Positions 20,091-33,659 of a stretch of DNA of 64,000 nucleotides are shown in pieces. The stretch comes from Patiria miniata (taxonomy: Eukaryota; Echinodermata; Asteroidea; Valvatida; Asterinidae), in NCBI RefSeq assembly GCF_015706575.1, contig NW_024037051.1, positions 1,984,001-2,048,000 of the forward strand. The letters run 5' to 3'. Below the pieces are notes generated by a model, which saw nothing but the letters and a program-made list of their open reading frames with translations, was not told the origin of the DNA and did not search any database. Made by a program: the position numbers and the translations under genes. How positions within the stretch are numbered: position 1 is the first letter of the stretch; each line of letters starts with the position of its first letter.

Positions 20091-23000
20091 GTTGGCCTGA
20101 TCACAAGCTCCGAACAAGGTATAGTTTGTGCAGAACTCCCAGTTAAGGTACCGTTAGGCCGCGATATACGAAGTTCGTGTCGCGGGCGCTTGCAGGCATG
20201 GCTGTTAGACTGACTGCACATAGGGGTTTCTACTGGCATTGATGCGCTATATCTTGAATTTTCTCCGCAAGTACTGGGTTTCAAGACCTGTCCTTTTGCC
20301 GCGCTTGTTGGCCTGATCATAAAGCTTCCGAACAAGTATAGTTTGTGCAGAACTTCCCAGGTTAAGGTACCGTTAGACGCGATATACGAATTTCGTGTCG
20401 CGGGCGCTTGGCAGGCATGCTGTTAGACTGACTGCACATAGGGTACTACTGGCATTGATGCGCTATATCTTAAATTTTCTCCGCAAGTACTGGGTTTCAA
20501 GACCTGTCCTTTTGCCGGCTTGTTGGCCTGATCACAAGCTTCCGAACAAGGTATAGTTTGTGCAGAACTTCCCAGGTTAAGGTACCGTTAGGCCGCGATA
20601 TACGAAGTTCGTGTCGCGGGCGGCTTGCAGGCATGGCTGTTAGACTGACTGCACATAGGGGTACTATACTGGCATTGATGCGCTATATCTTGAATTTCTC
20701 CGCAAGTACTGGGTTTCAAGACCTGTCTTTTGCCAGCTTGTTGGCCTGATCACAAGCTTCCGAACAAGGTATAGTTTGTGCAGAACTTCCCAGGTTAGGT
20801 ACCGTTAGGCCGCGATATACGAAGTTCGTGTCGCGGGCGCTTGCAGGCAGGGCTGTTAGACTGACTGCACATAGGGGTACTACTGGCATTGATGCGCTAT
20901 ATCTTGATTATTTTCTCCGCAAGTACTGGGTTTCAAGACCTGTCCTTTTGCCAGCTTGTTGGCCTGATCACAAGCTTCCGAACAAGGTATAGTTTGTGGC
21001 AGAATTTCCAGGTTAAGGTACCGTTAGGCCGCGATATACGAAGTTCGTGTCGCGGGCGCTTGCAGGCATGGCTGTTAGACTGACTGCACATAGGGGTACT
21101 ATATGGCATTGATGCGCTATATCTTAAATTTTCTCCGCAAGTACTTGGTTTCAAGACTGTCCTTTTGCCGCTTGTTGCCTGATCACAAGCTTCCGAACAA
21201 GGTATAGTTTGTGCAGAACTTCCCAGGTTAAGGTACCGTTAGGCCGCGATATACGAAGTTCGTGTCGCGGGCGCTTGCAGGCATGGCTGTTAGACTGACT
21301 GCACATAGGGGTTCTACTGGCATTGATGCGCTATATCTTGAATTTTCTCCGCAAGTACTGAGTTTCAAGACCCATCCTTTTGCCAGCTTGTTGGCCTGAT
21401 CACAAGCTTCCGAACCAGGTATAGTTTGTGCAGAACTTCCAGGTTAAGGTACCGTTAGACCGCGATATACGAAGTTCGTGTCGCGGGCGCTTGCAGGCAT
21501 GGCTGTTAGACTGACTGCACATAGGGGTTCTACTGGCATTGATGCGCTATATCTTAAATTTTCTCCGCAAGTACTGGGTTTCAAGACCTGTCCTTTTTAC
21601 GGCTTGTTGGCCTGATCACAAGCTTCCGAACAAGGTATAGTTTGTGCAGAACTTCCCAGGTTAAGGTACCGTTAGGCCGCGATATACGAAGTTCGTGTCG
21701 CGGGCGCTTGCAGGCATGGCTGTTAGACTGACTGCACATAGGGGTTCTACTGGCATTGATGCGCTATATCTTAAATTTTCTCCGCAAGTACTGGGTTTCA
21801 AGACCTGTCCTTTTGCCAGCTTGTTGGCTGATCACAAGCTTCCGAACAAGGTATAGTTTGTGCAGAACTTCCCAGGTTAAGGTACCGTTAGGCGCGATAT
21901 ACGAAGTTCGTGTCGCGGGCGCTTGCAGGCATGGCTGTTAGACTGACTGCACATAGGGGTACTTACTGGCATTGATGCGCTATATCTTAAATTTTCTCCG
22001 CAAGTACTGGGTATCAAGACCTGTCCTTTTGCCAGCTTGTTGGCCTGATCACAAGCTTCCGAACAAGGTATAGTTTGTGCAGAACTTCCCAGGTTAAGGT
22101 ACCGTTAGGCCGCGATATACGAAGTTCGTGTCGCGGGCGCTTGCAGGCATGGCTGTTAGACTGACTGCACATAGGGGTTCTACTGGCATTGATGCGCTAT
22201 ATCTTGAATTTTCTCCGCAAGTACTGGTTTTCAAGACCTGTCCTTTTGCCAGCTTGTTGGCCTGATCACAAGCTTCCGAACAAGGTATAGTTTGTGCAGA
22301 ACTTCCCAGGTTAAGGTACCGTTAGGCCGCGATATACGAAGTTCGTGTCGCGGGCGCTTGCAGGCATGGCTGTTAGACTGACTGCACATAGGGGTTTTCT
22401 GGCATTGATGCGCTATATCTTAAATTTTCTCCGCAAGTACTGGGTTTCAAGACCTGTCCTTTTGCCAGCTTGTTGGCCTGATCACAAGCTTCCGAACAAG
22501 GTATAGTTTGTGCAGAACTTCCCAGGTTAAGGTACCGTTAGGCCGCGATATACGAAGTTCGTGTCGCGGGCGCTTGCAGGCATGGCTGTTAGACTGACTG
22601 CACATAGGGGTACTATACTGGCATTGATGCGCTATATCTTGAATTTTCTCCGCAAGTACTGGGTTTCAAGACCTGTCCTTTTGCCAGCTTGTTGGCCTGA
22701 TCACAAGCTTCCGAACAAGGTATAGTTTGTGCAGAACTTCCCAGGTTAAGGTACCGTTAGACCGCGATATACGAAGTTCGTGTCGCGGGCGCTTGCAGGC
22801 ATGGCTGTTAGACTGACTGCACATAGGGGTTCTACTGGCATTGATGCGCTATATCTTAAATTTTCTCCGCAAGTACTGGGTTTCAAGACCTGTCTTTTGC
22901 CAGCTTGTTGGCCTGATCACAAGCTTCCGAACAAGGTATAGTTTGTGCAGAACTTCCCAGGTTAAGGTACCGTTAGGCCGCGATATACGAAGTTCGTGTC

Positions 23001-26000
23001 GCGGGCGCTTGCAGGCATGGCTGTTAGACTGACTGCACATAGAGGTACTATACTGGCATTGATGCGCTATATCTTGAATTTTCTCCGCAAGTACTGGGTT
23101 TCAAGACCTGTCCTTTTGCCGCTTGTTGGCCTGATCACAAGCTTCCAAACAAGGTATAGTTTGTGCAGAACTTCCCAGTTAAGGTACCGTTAGACCGCGA
23201 TATACGAAGTTCGTGTCGCGGGCGCTTGCAGGCATGGCTGTTAGACTGACTGCACATAGGGTACTACTGGCATTGATGCGCTATATCTTAAATTTTCTCC
23301 GCAACTACTGGGTTCAAGACCTGTCCTTTTGCCAGCTTGTTGGCCTGATCACAAGCTTCCGAACAAGGTATAGTTTGTGCAGAACTTCCCAGGTTAAGGT
23401 ACCGTTAGGCCGCGATATACGAAGTTCGTGTCGCGGGCGCTTGCAGGCATGGCTGTTAGACTGACTGCACATAGGGGTACTATACTGGCATTGATGCGCT
23501 ATATCTTGAATTTTCTCCGCAAGTACTGGGTTTCAAGACCTGTCCTTTTGCCAGCTTGTTGGCCTGATCACAAGCTTCCGAACAAGGTATAGTTTGTGCA
23601 GAACTTCCCAGGTTAAGGTACCGTTAGACCGCGATATACGAAGTTCGTGTCGCGGGCGCTTGCAGGCATGGCTGTTAGACTGACTGCACATAGGGGTTCT
23701 ACTGGCATTGATGCGCTATATCTTAAATTTTCTCCGCAAGTACTAGGTTTCAAGACCTGTCCTTTTGCCAGCTTGTTGGCCTGATCACAAGCTTCCGAAC
23801 AAGGTATAGTTTGTGCAGAACTTCCCAGGTTAAGGTACCGTTAGGCCGCGATATACGAAGTTCGTGTCGCGGGCGCTTGCAGGCATGGCTGTTAGACTGA
23901 CTGCACATAGGGGTACTATACTGGCATTGATGCGCTATATCTTGAATTTTCTCCGCAAGTACTTGGTTTCAAGACCTGTCCTTTTGCCAGCTTGTTGGCC
24001 TGATCACAAGCTTCCGAACAAGGTATAGTTTGTGCAGAACTTCCCAGGTTAAGGTACCGTTAGGCCGCGATATACGAAGTTCGTGTCGCGGGCGCTTGCA
24101 GGCATGGCTGTTAGACTGACTGCACATAGGGGTTCTACTGGCATTGATGCGCTATATCTTAAATTTTCTCCGCAAGTACTGGTTTCAAGACCTGTCCTTT
24201 TGCCAGCTTGTTGGCCTGATCACAAGCTTCCGAACAAGGTATAGTTTGTGCAGAACTTCCCAGGTTAAGGTACCGTTAGCCGCGATATACGAAGTTCGTG
24301 TCGCGGGCGCTTGCAGGCATGGCTGTTAGACTGACTGCACATAGGGGTACTATACTGGCATTGATGCGCTATATCTTAAATTTTCTCCGCAAGTACTGGG
24401 TTTCAAGACCTGTCCTTTTGCCCGCTTGTTGGCCTGATCACAAGCTTCCGAACAAGGTATAGTTTGTGCAGAACTTCCCAGGTTAAGGTACCGTTAGGCC
24501 GCGATATACGAAGTTCGTGTCGCGGGCGCTTGCAGGCATGGCTGTTAGACTGACTGCACATAGGGGTTTATACTGGCATTGATGCGCTATATCTTGAATT
24601 TTCTCCGCAAGTACTGGGTTTCAAGACCTGTCCTTTTGCCAGCTTGTTGGCCTGATCACAAGCTTCCGAACAAGGTATAGTTTGTGCAGAACTTCCCAGG
24701 TTAAGGTACCGTTAGACCGCGATATACGAAGTTCGTGTCGCGGGCGCTTGCAGGCATGGCTGTTAGACTGACTGCACATAGGGGTACTACTGGCATTGAT
24801 GCGCTATATCTTGAAATTTCTCCGCAAGTACTGGGTTCAAGACCTGTCCTTTTGCCAGCTTGTTGGCCTGATCACAAGCTTCCGAACAAGGTATAGTTTG
24901 TGCAGAACTTCCCAGTTAAGGTACCGTTAGGCCGCGATATACGAAGTTCGTGTCGCGGGCGCTTGCAGGCATGGCTGTTAGACTGACTGCACATAGGGTA
25001 CTACTGGCATTGATGCGCTATATCTTGAATTTTCTCCGCAAGTACTGGGTTTCAAGACCTGTCTTTTGCCAGCTTGTTGGCCTGATCACAAGCTTCCGAA
25101 CAAGGTATAGTTTGTGCAGAACTTCCCAGGTTAAGGTACCGTTAGGCCCGATATACGAAGTTCGTGTCGCGGGGGCTTGCAGGCATGGCTGTTAGACTGA
25201 CTGCACATAGGGGTTCTACTGGCATTGATGCGCTATATCTTGAATTTCTCCGCAAGTACTGGTTTTCAAGACCTGTCCTTTTGCCAGCTTGTTGTCTGAT
25301 CACAAGCTTCCGAACAAGGTATAGTTTGTGCAGAACTTCCCAGGTTAAGGTACCGTTAGACCGCGATATACGAATTTCGTGTCGCGGGCGCTTGCAGGCA
25401 TGGCTGTTAGACTGACTGCACATAGGGGTACTACTGGCATTGATGCGCTATATCTTAAATTTTCTCCGCAAGTACTTGGTTTCAAGACCTGTCCTTTTGC
25501 CAGCTTGTTGGCCTGATCACAAGCTTCCGAACAAGGTATAGTTTGTGCAGAACTTCCCAGGTTAAGGTACCGTTAGGCCGCGATATACGAAGTTCGTGTC
25601 GCGGGCGCTTGCAGGCATGGCTGTTAGACTGACTGCACATAGGGGTACTATACTGGCATTGATGCGCTATATCTTAAATTTTCTCCGCAAGTACTGGGTT
25701 TCAAGACCTGTCCTTTTGCCAGCTTGTTGGCCTGATCACAAGCTTCCGAACAAGGTATAGTTTGTGCCGAACTTCCCAGGTTAAGGTACCGTTAGGACCG
25801 CGATATACGAAGTTCGTGTCGCGGGCGCTTGCAGGCATGGCTGTTAGACTGACTGCACATAGGGGTACTACTGGCATTGATGCGCTATATCTTAAATTTT
25901 CTCCGCAAGTACTGGGTTTCAAGACCTGTCCTTTTGCCAGCTTGTTGGCCTGATCACAAGCTTCCGAACAAGTATAGTTTGTGCAGAACTTCCCAGGTTA

Positions 26001-29000
26001 AGGTACCGTTAGGCCGCGATATACGAAGTTCGTGTCGCGGCGCTTGCAGGCATGGCTGTTAGACTGACTGCACATAGGGGTACTATACTGGCATTGATGC
26101 GCTATATCTTAAATTTTCTCCGCAAGTACTTGGTTTCAAGACTGTCCTTTTGCCAGCTTGTTGGCCTGATCACAAGCTTCCGAACAAGGTATAGTTTGTG
26201 CAGAACTTCCCAGGTTAAGGTACCGTTAGGCCGCGATATACGAAGTTCGTGTCGCGGGCGCTTGCAGGCATGGCTGTTAGACTGACTGCACATAGGGGTA
26301 CTACTGGCATTGATGCGCTATATCTTAAATTTTCTCCGCAAGTACTGGGTTTCAAGACCTGTCCTTTTGCCAGCTTGTTGGCCTGATCACAAGCTTCCGA
26401 ACAAGGTATAGTTTGTGCAGAACTTCCCAGGTTAAGGTACCGTTAGCCGCGATATACGAAGTTCGTGTCGCGGGCGCTTGCAGGCATGGCTGTTAGACTG
26501 ACTGCACATAGGGGTACTATACTGGCATTGATGCGCTATATCTTAAATTTTCTCCGCAAGTACTGGGTTTCAAGACCTGTCCTTTTGCCAGCTTGTTGGC
26601 CTGATCACAAGCTTCCGAACAAGGTATAGTTTGTGCAGAACTTCCCAGGTTAAGGTACCGTTAGGCCGCGATATACGAAGTTCGTGTCGCGGGCGCTTGC
26701 AGGCATGGCTGTTAGACTGACTGCACATAGGGGTTATACTGGCATTGATGCGCTATATCTTGAATTTTCTCCGCAAGTACTGTTTCAAGACCTGTCCTTT
26801 TGCCAGCTTGTTGGCCTGATCACAAGCTTCCGAACAAGGTATAGTTTGTGCAGAACTTCCCAGGTTAAGGTACCGTTAGGCCGCGATATACGAAGTTCGT
26901 GTCGCGGGCGCTTGCAGGCATGGCTGTTAGACTGACTGCACATAGGGGTACTACTGGCATTGATGCGCTATATCTGAATTTTCTCCGCAAGTACTGGGTT
27001 TCAAGACCTGTCCTTTTGCCAGCTTGTTGGCCTGATCACAAGCTTCCGAACAAGGTATAGTTTGTGCAGAACTTCCCAGGTAAGGTACCGTTAGACCGCG
27101 ATATACGAAGTTCGTGTCGCGGGCGCTTGCAGGCATGGCTGTTAGACTGACTGCACATAGGGGTACTATACTGGCATTGATGCGCTATATCTTGAATTTT
27201 CTCCGCAAGTACTGGGTTTCAAGACCTGTCCTTTTGCCAGCTTGTTGGCCTGATCACAAGCTTCCGAACAAGGTATAGTTTGTGCAGAACTTCCCAGGTT
27301 AAGGTACCGTTAGGCCGCGATATACGAAGTTCGTTGTCGCGGGCGCTTGCAGGCATGGCTGTTAGACTGACTGCACATAGGGGTACTATACTGGCATTGA
27401 TGCGCTATATCTTGAATTTTCTCCGCAAGTACTGGGTTTCAAGACCTGTCCTTTTGCCAGCTTGTTGGCCTGATCACAAGCTTCCGAACAAGGTATAGTT
27501 TGTGCAGAACTTCCCAGGTTAAGGTACCGTTAGGCCGCGATATACGAAGTTCGTGTCGCGGGCGCTTGCAGGCATGGCTGTTAGACTGACTGCACATAGG
27601 GGTTCTACTGGCATTGATGCGCTATATCTTGAATTTTCTCCGCGAAGTACTGGGTTTCAAGACCTGTCCTTTTGCCAGCTTGTTGGCCTGATCACAAGCT
27701 TCCGAACAAGGTATAGTTTGTGCAGAACTTCCCAGGTTAAGGTACCGTTAGACCGCGATATACGAAGTTCGTGTCGCGGGCGCTTGCAGGCATGGCTGTT
27801 AGACTGACTGCACATAGGGTACTACTGGCATTGATGCGCTATATCTTAAATTTTCTCCGCAAGTACTGGGTTTCAAGACCTGTCCTTTTGCCAGCTTGTT
27901 GGCCTGATCACAAGCTTCCGAACAAGGTATAGTTTGTGCAGAACTTCCCAGGTTAAGGTACCGTTAGGCCGCGATATACGAAGTTCGTGTCGCGGGCGCT
28001 TGCAGGCATGGCTGTTAGACTGACTGCACATAGGGGTACTACTGGCATTGATGCGCTATATCTTGAATTTTCTCCGCAAGTACTAGGTTTCAAGACCTGT
28101 CCCTTTGTCAGCTTGTTGGCCTGATCACAAGCTTCCGAACAAGGTATAGTTTGTGCAGAACTTCGCAGGTTAAGGTACCATTAGGCCGCGATATACGAAG
28201 TTCGTGTCGCGGGCGCTTGCAGGCATGGCTGTTAGACTGACTGCACATAGGGGTACTATACTGGCATTGATGCGCTATATCTTGAATTTTCTCCGCAAGT
28301 ACTGGGTTTCAAGACCTGTCCTTTTGCCAGCTTGTTGGCCTGATCACAAGCTTCCGAACAAGGTATAGTTTGTGCAGAACTTCCCAGGTTAAGGTACCGT
28401 TAGGCCGCGATATACGAAGTTCGTGTCGCGGGCGCTTGCAGGCATGGCTGTTAGACTGACTGCACATAGGGGTTCTATACTGGCATTGATGCGCTATATC
28501 TTGAATTTTCTCCGCAAGTACTGGGTTTCAAGACCTGTCCTTTTGCCAGCTTGTTGGCCTGATCACAAGCTTCCGAACAAGGTATAGTTTGTGCAGAACT
28601 TCCCAGGTTAAGGTACCGTTAGGCCGCGATATACGAAGTTCGTGTCGCGGGCGCTTGCAGGCATGGCTGTTAGACTGACTGCACATAGGGGTACTACTGG
28701 CATTGATGCGCTATATCTTAAATTTTCTCCGCAAGTACTGGGTTTCAAGACCTGTCCTTTTGCCAGCTTGTTGGCCTGATCACAAGCTTCCGAACAAGGT
28801 ATAGTTTGTGCAGAACTTCCCAGGTTAAGGTACCGTTAGACCGCGATATACGAAGTTCGTGTCGCGGGCGCTTGCAGGCATGGCTGTTAGACTGACTGCA
28901 CATAGGGGTACTACTGGCATTGATGCGCTATATCTTGAATTTTCTCCGCAAGTACTGGGTTTCAAGACCTGTCCTTTTGTCAGCTTGTTGGCCTGATCAC

Positions 29001-32000
29001 AAGCTTCCGAACAAGGTATAGTTTGTGCAGAACTTCGCAGGTTAAGGTACCGTTAGGCCGCGATATACGAAGTTCGTGTCGCGGGCGCTTGCAGGCATGG
29101 CTGTTAGACTGACTGCACATAGGGGTTCTATACTGGCATTGATGCGCTATATCTTAAATTTTCTCCGCAAGTACTGGGTTTCAAGACCTGTCCTTTTGCC
29201 AGCTTGTTGGCCTGATCACAAGCTTCCGAACAAGGTATAGTTTGTGCAGAACTTCCCAGGTTAAGGTACCGTTAGGCCGCGATATACGAAGTTCGTGTCG
29301 CGGGCGCTTGCAGGCATGGCTGTTAGACTGACTGCACATAGGGGTACTATACTGGCATTGATGCGCTATATCTTAAATTTTCTCCGCAAGTACTGGGTTT
29401 CAAGACCTGTCCTTTTGCCGCTTGTTGGCCTGATCACAAGCTTCCGAACAAGGTATAGTTTGTGCAGAACTTCCAGGTTAAGGTACCGTTAGACCGCGAT
29501 ATACGAAGTTCGTGTCGCGGGCGCTTGCAGGCATGGCTGTTAGACTGACTGCACATAGGGGTACTACTGGCATTGATGCGCTATATCTTAAATTTTCTCC
29601 GCAAGTACTGGGTTTCAAGACCTGTCCTTTTGCCAGCTTGTTGGCCTGATCACAAGCTTCCGAACAAGGTATAGTTTGTGCAGAACTTCCCAGGTTAAGG
29701 TACCGTTAGGCCGCGATATACGAAGTTCGTGTCGCGGGCGCTTGCAGGCATGGCTGTTAGACTGACTGCACATAGGGGTACTACTGGCATTGATGCGCTA
29801 TATCTTGAATTTTTCTCCGCAAGTACTGGGTTTCAAGACCTGTCCTTTTGCCAGCTTGTTGGCCTGATCACAAGCTTCCGAACAAGGTATAGTTTGTGCA
29901 GAACTTCCCAGGTAAGGTACCGTTAGGCCGCGATATACGAAGTTCGTGTCGCGGGCGCTTGCAGGCATGGCTGTTAGACTGACTGCACATAGGGGTTATA
30001 CTGGCATTGATGCGCTATATCTTGAATTTTCTCCGCAAGTACTGGGTTTCAAGACCTGTCCTTTTTGCCAGCTTGTTGGCCTGATCACAAGCTTCCGCAA
30101 GGTTATAGTTTGTGCAGAACTTCCCAGGTTAAGGTACCGTTAGGCCGCGATATACGAAGTTCGTGTCGCGGGCGCTTGCAGGCATGGCTGTTAGACTGAC
30201 TGCACATAGGGGTACTACTGGCATTGATGCGCTATATCTTGAATTTTCTCCGCAAGTACTGGTTTCAAGACCTGTCCTTTTGCCAGCTTGTTGGCCTGAT
30301 CACAAGCTTCCGAACAAGGTATAGTTTGTGCAGAACTTCCAGGTTAAGGTACCGTTAGGCCGCGATATACGAAGTTCGTGTCGCGGGCGCTTGCAGCAGG
30401 CAGAGACTGTAGACTGACCACATAGGGTACTACTGGCATTGATGCGCTATATCTTAAATTTTCTCCGCAAGTACTGGGTTTCAAGACCTGTCCTTTTGCC
30501 AGCTTGTTGGCCTGATCACAAGCTTCCGAACAAGGTATAGTTTGTGCAGAACTTCCCAGGTTAAGGTACCGTTAGGCCGCGATATACGAAGTTCGTGTCG
30601 CGGGCGCTTGCAGGCATGGCTGTTAGACTGACTGCACATAGAGGTACTATACTGGCATTGATGCGCTATATCTTGAATTTTCTCCGCAAGTACTGGGTTT
30701 CAAGACCTGTCCTTTTGCCAGCTTGTTGCCTGATCACAAGCTTCCGAACAAGGTATAGTTTGTGCAGAACTTCCCAGGTTAAGGTACCGTTAGACCGCGA
30801 TATACGAAGTTCGTGTCGCGGGCGCTTGCAGGCATGGCTGTTAGACTGACTGCACATAGGGGTACTATACTGGCATTGATGCGCTATATCTTAAATTTTC
30901 TCCGCAAGTACTGGGTTTCAAGACCTGTCCTTTTGCCAGCTTGTTGGCCTGATCACAAGCTTCCGAACAAGGTATAGTTTGTGCAGAACTTCCCAGGTTA
31001 AGGTACCGTTAGACCGCGATATACGAAGTTCGTGTCGCGGGCGCTTGCAGGCATGGCTGTTAGACTGACTGCACATAGGGGTACTACTGGCATTGATGCG
31101 CTATATCTTAAATTTTCTCCGCAAGTACTGGGTTTCAAGACCTGTCCTTTTGCCAGCTTGTTGGCCTGATCACAAGCTTCCGAACAAGGTATAGTTTGTG
31201 CAGAACTTCCCAGGTTAAGGTACCGTTAGGCCGCGATATACGAAGTTCGTGTCGCGGGCGCTTGCAGGCATGGCTGTTAGACTGACTGCACATAGGGGTA
31301 CTACTGGCATTGATGCGCTATATCTTGAATTTTCTCCGCAAGTACTGGGTTTCAAGACCTGTCCTTTTGCCAGCTTGTTGGCCTGATCACAAGCTTCCGA
31401 ACAAGGTATAGTTTGTGCAGAACTTCCCAGGTTAAGGTACCATTAGGCCGCGATATACGAAGTTCGTGTCGCGGGCGCTTGCAGGCATGGCTGTTAGACT
31501 GACTGCACATAGGGGTACTACTGGCATTGATGCGCTATATCTTGAATTTTCTCCGCAAGTACTGGGTTTCAAGACCTGTCCTTTTGCCAGCTTGTTGGCC
31601 TGATCACAAGCTTCCGAACAAGGTATAGTTTGTGCAGAACTTCCCAGGTTAAGGTACCGTTAGGCCGCGATATACGAAGTTCGTGTCGCGGGCGCTTGCA
31701 GGCATGGCTGTTAGACTGACTGCACATAGGGTACTATACTGGCATTGATGCGCTATATCTTAAATTTTCTCCGCAAGTACTGGGTTTCAAGACCTGTCTT
31801 TTTGCCAGCTTGTTGGCCTGATCACAAGCTTTCGAACAAGGTATAGTTTGTGCAGAACTTCCCAGGTTAAGGTACCGTTAGACCGCGATATACGAAGTTC
31901 GTGTCGCGGGCGCTTGCAGGCATGGCTGTTAGACTGACTGCACATAGGGGTACTACTGGCATTGATGCGCTATATCTTAAATTTTCTCCGCAAGTACTCG

Positions 32001-32989
32001 GTTTCAAGACCTGTCCTTTTGCCAGCTTGTTGGCCTGATCACAAGCTTCCGAACAAGGTATAGTTTGTGCAGAACTTCCCAGGTAAAGGTACCGTTAGGC
32101 CGCGATATACGAAGTTCGAGTCGCGGGCGCTTGCAGGCATGGCTGTTAGACTGACTGCACATACTGGTACTACTGGCATTGATGCGCTATATCTTGAATT
32201 TTCTCCGCAAGTACTAGGTTTCAAGACCCTGTCCTTTTGTCAGCTTGTTGGCCTGATCACAAGCTTCCGAACAAGGTATAGTTTGTGCAGAACTTCGCAG
32301 GTTAAGGTACCATTAGGCCGCGATATACGAAGTTCGTGTCGCGGGCGCTAGCAGGCATGGCTGTTAGACTGACTGCACATAGGGGTACTATACTGGCATT
32401 GATGCGCTATATCTTAAATTTTCTCCGCAAGTACTGGGTTTCAAGACCTGTTCTTTTGCCAGCTTGTTGGCCTGATCACAAGCTTCCGAACAAGGTATAG
32501 TTTGTGCAGAACTTCCCAGGTTAAGGTACCGTTAGGCCGCGATATTCGAAGTTCGTGTCGCGGGCGCTTGCAGGCATGGCTGTTAGACTGACTGCACATA
32601 GGGGTACTATACTGGCATTGATGCGCTATATCTTAAATTTTCTCCGCAAGTACTGGGTTTCAAGACCTGTCTTTTTGCCAGCTTGTTAGCCTGATCACAA
32701 GCTTCCGAACAAGGTATAGTTTGTGCAGAACTTCCCAGGTTAAGGTACCGTTAGACGCGATATACGAAGTTCGTGTCGCGGGCGCTTGCAGGCATGGCTG
32801 TTAGACTGACTGCACATAGGGGTACTACTGGCATTGATGCGCTATATCTTAAATTTCTCCGCAAGTACTGGGTATCAAGACCTGTCCTTTTGCCAGCTTG
32901 TTGGCCTGATCACAAGCTTCCGAACAAGGTTTAGTTTGTGCAGAACTTCCCAGGTAAAGGTACCGTTAGGCCGCGATATACGAAGTTCG
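20091..32989 (+). repeat. Satellite array, 217-bp monomer subfamily A, block 1 (~60 monomers)
   Basis: Head-to-tail monomers of about 217 bp, recognised by TTGGCCTGATCACAAGCTT, AGGTATAGTTTGTGCAGAA, GGTTAAGGTACCGTTAG and TTGCAGGCATGGCTG. Monomers differ mainly by one-base gaps in short homopolymers and a few fixed variants. One monomer near 30,394-30,430 is locally scrambled. 217 is not a multiple of three, so the array cannot encode a continuous repeat protein; the many small ORFs are incidental. Most monomers carry an interrupted dyad (CGCGA, ACGAA-G-TTCGT, TCGCG). The block ends where the LTR element begins. Confidence 0.95.
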
Positions 32990-33136
32990 TGTGATATGAT
33001 ATGATAGAATAATGACAAGACTAACGATGTATTAAGTGAAGTTCTGTAGCTCATGTTCCACGCTCCATGTACAGTAATCAAGTAACCCTGGGAGATATAG
33101 ATCAAAGGTTGTATGAATATGCATGGTCCCATTACA
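32990..33136 (-). repeat. 3' LTR of the Ty3/gypsy element
   Basis: 147 bp, TG...CA ends, nearly identical to the copy at 38,136-38,277. It is preceded on the element's strand by the purine tract (33,137-33,147). Confidence 0.9.
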
Positions 33137-33659
33137 TCCCCCCTTTTGAGAACAAAATCTATGAATGAAAGTGAGGGTTAAATGAACTAGATTTTGTAGC
33201 AAAATTGGAAATACATATACAATGAATTGTCCTGTGTGTCTAAGGACTGTCCTGTGTGTCTAAGGAATGAACTAATCGCCAAATTGTCATCTAATTTGCT
33301 GAACCAAGTAGGAACTTTTCTACTGTCTTGCTTATTATCAACAATATATTTTTAGGAACTCTTTTTTTGGAAATCTATTTTCGGAACACTTTTAAGTAAA
33401 TTTGATGTTGTAACACATCCTTTTCGCACACTTTTCTCTTATTTTCTAAATGACAAAAACAAAACTTAAAATTTGTCTGCATAAAAAAAAATTGTTTCTT
33501 TGTTGAACAAAGTGAACTAAAATTGTCTTTACTTAGTTACTTTTTTCTTTAACGCTGGTACTTCTTTCTGTGCCTTGTAACGACAAAAAAAATACATTAA
33601 AAGAATAAAACTTTAAAAAAAATGAATTTGTTGTCTCTAAGCGTTACTTGAAACAGGCT

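Noticed and set aside
19517-20335. Long ORFs across the N gaps
   Set aside because: They exist only because N runs translate as X; the same holds at 49,948-50,649.
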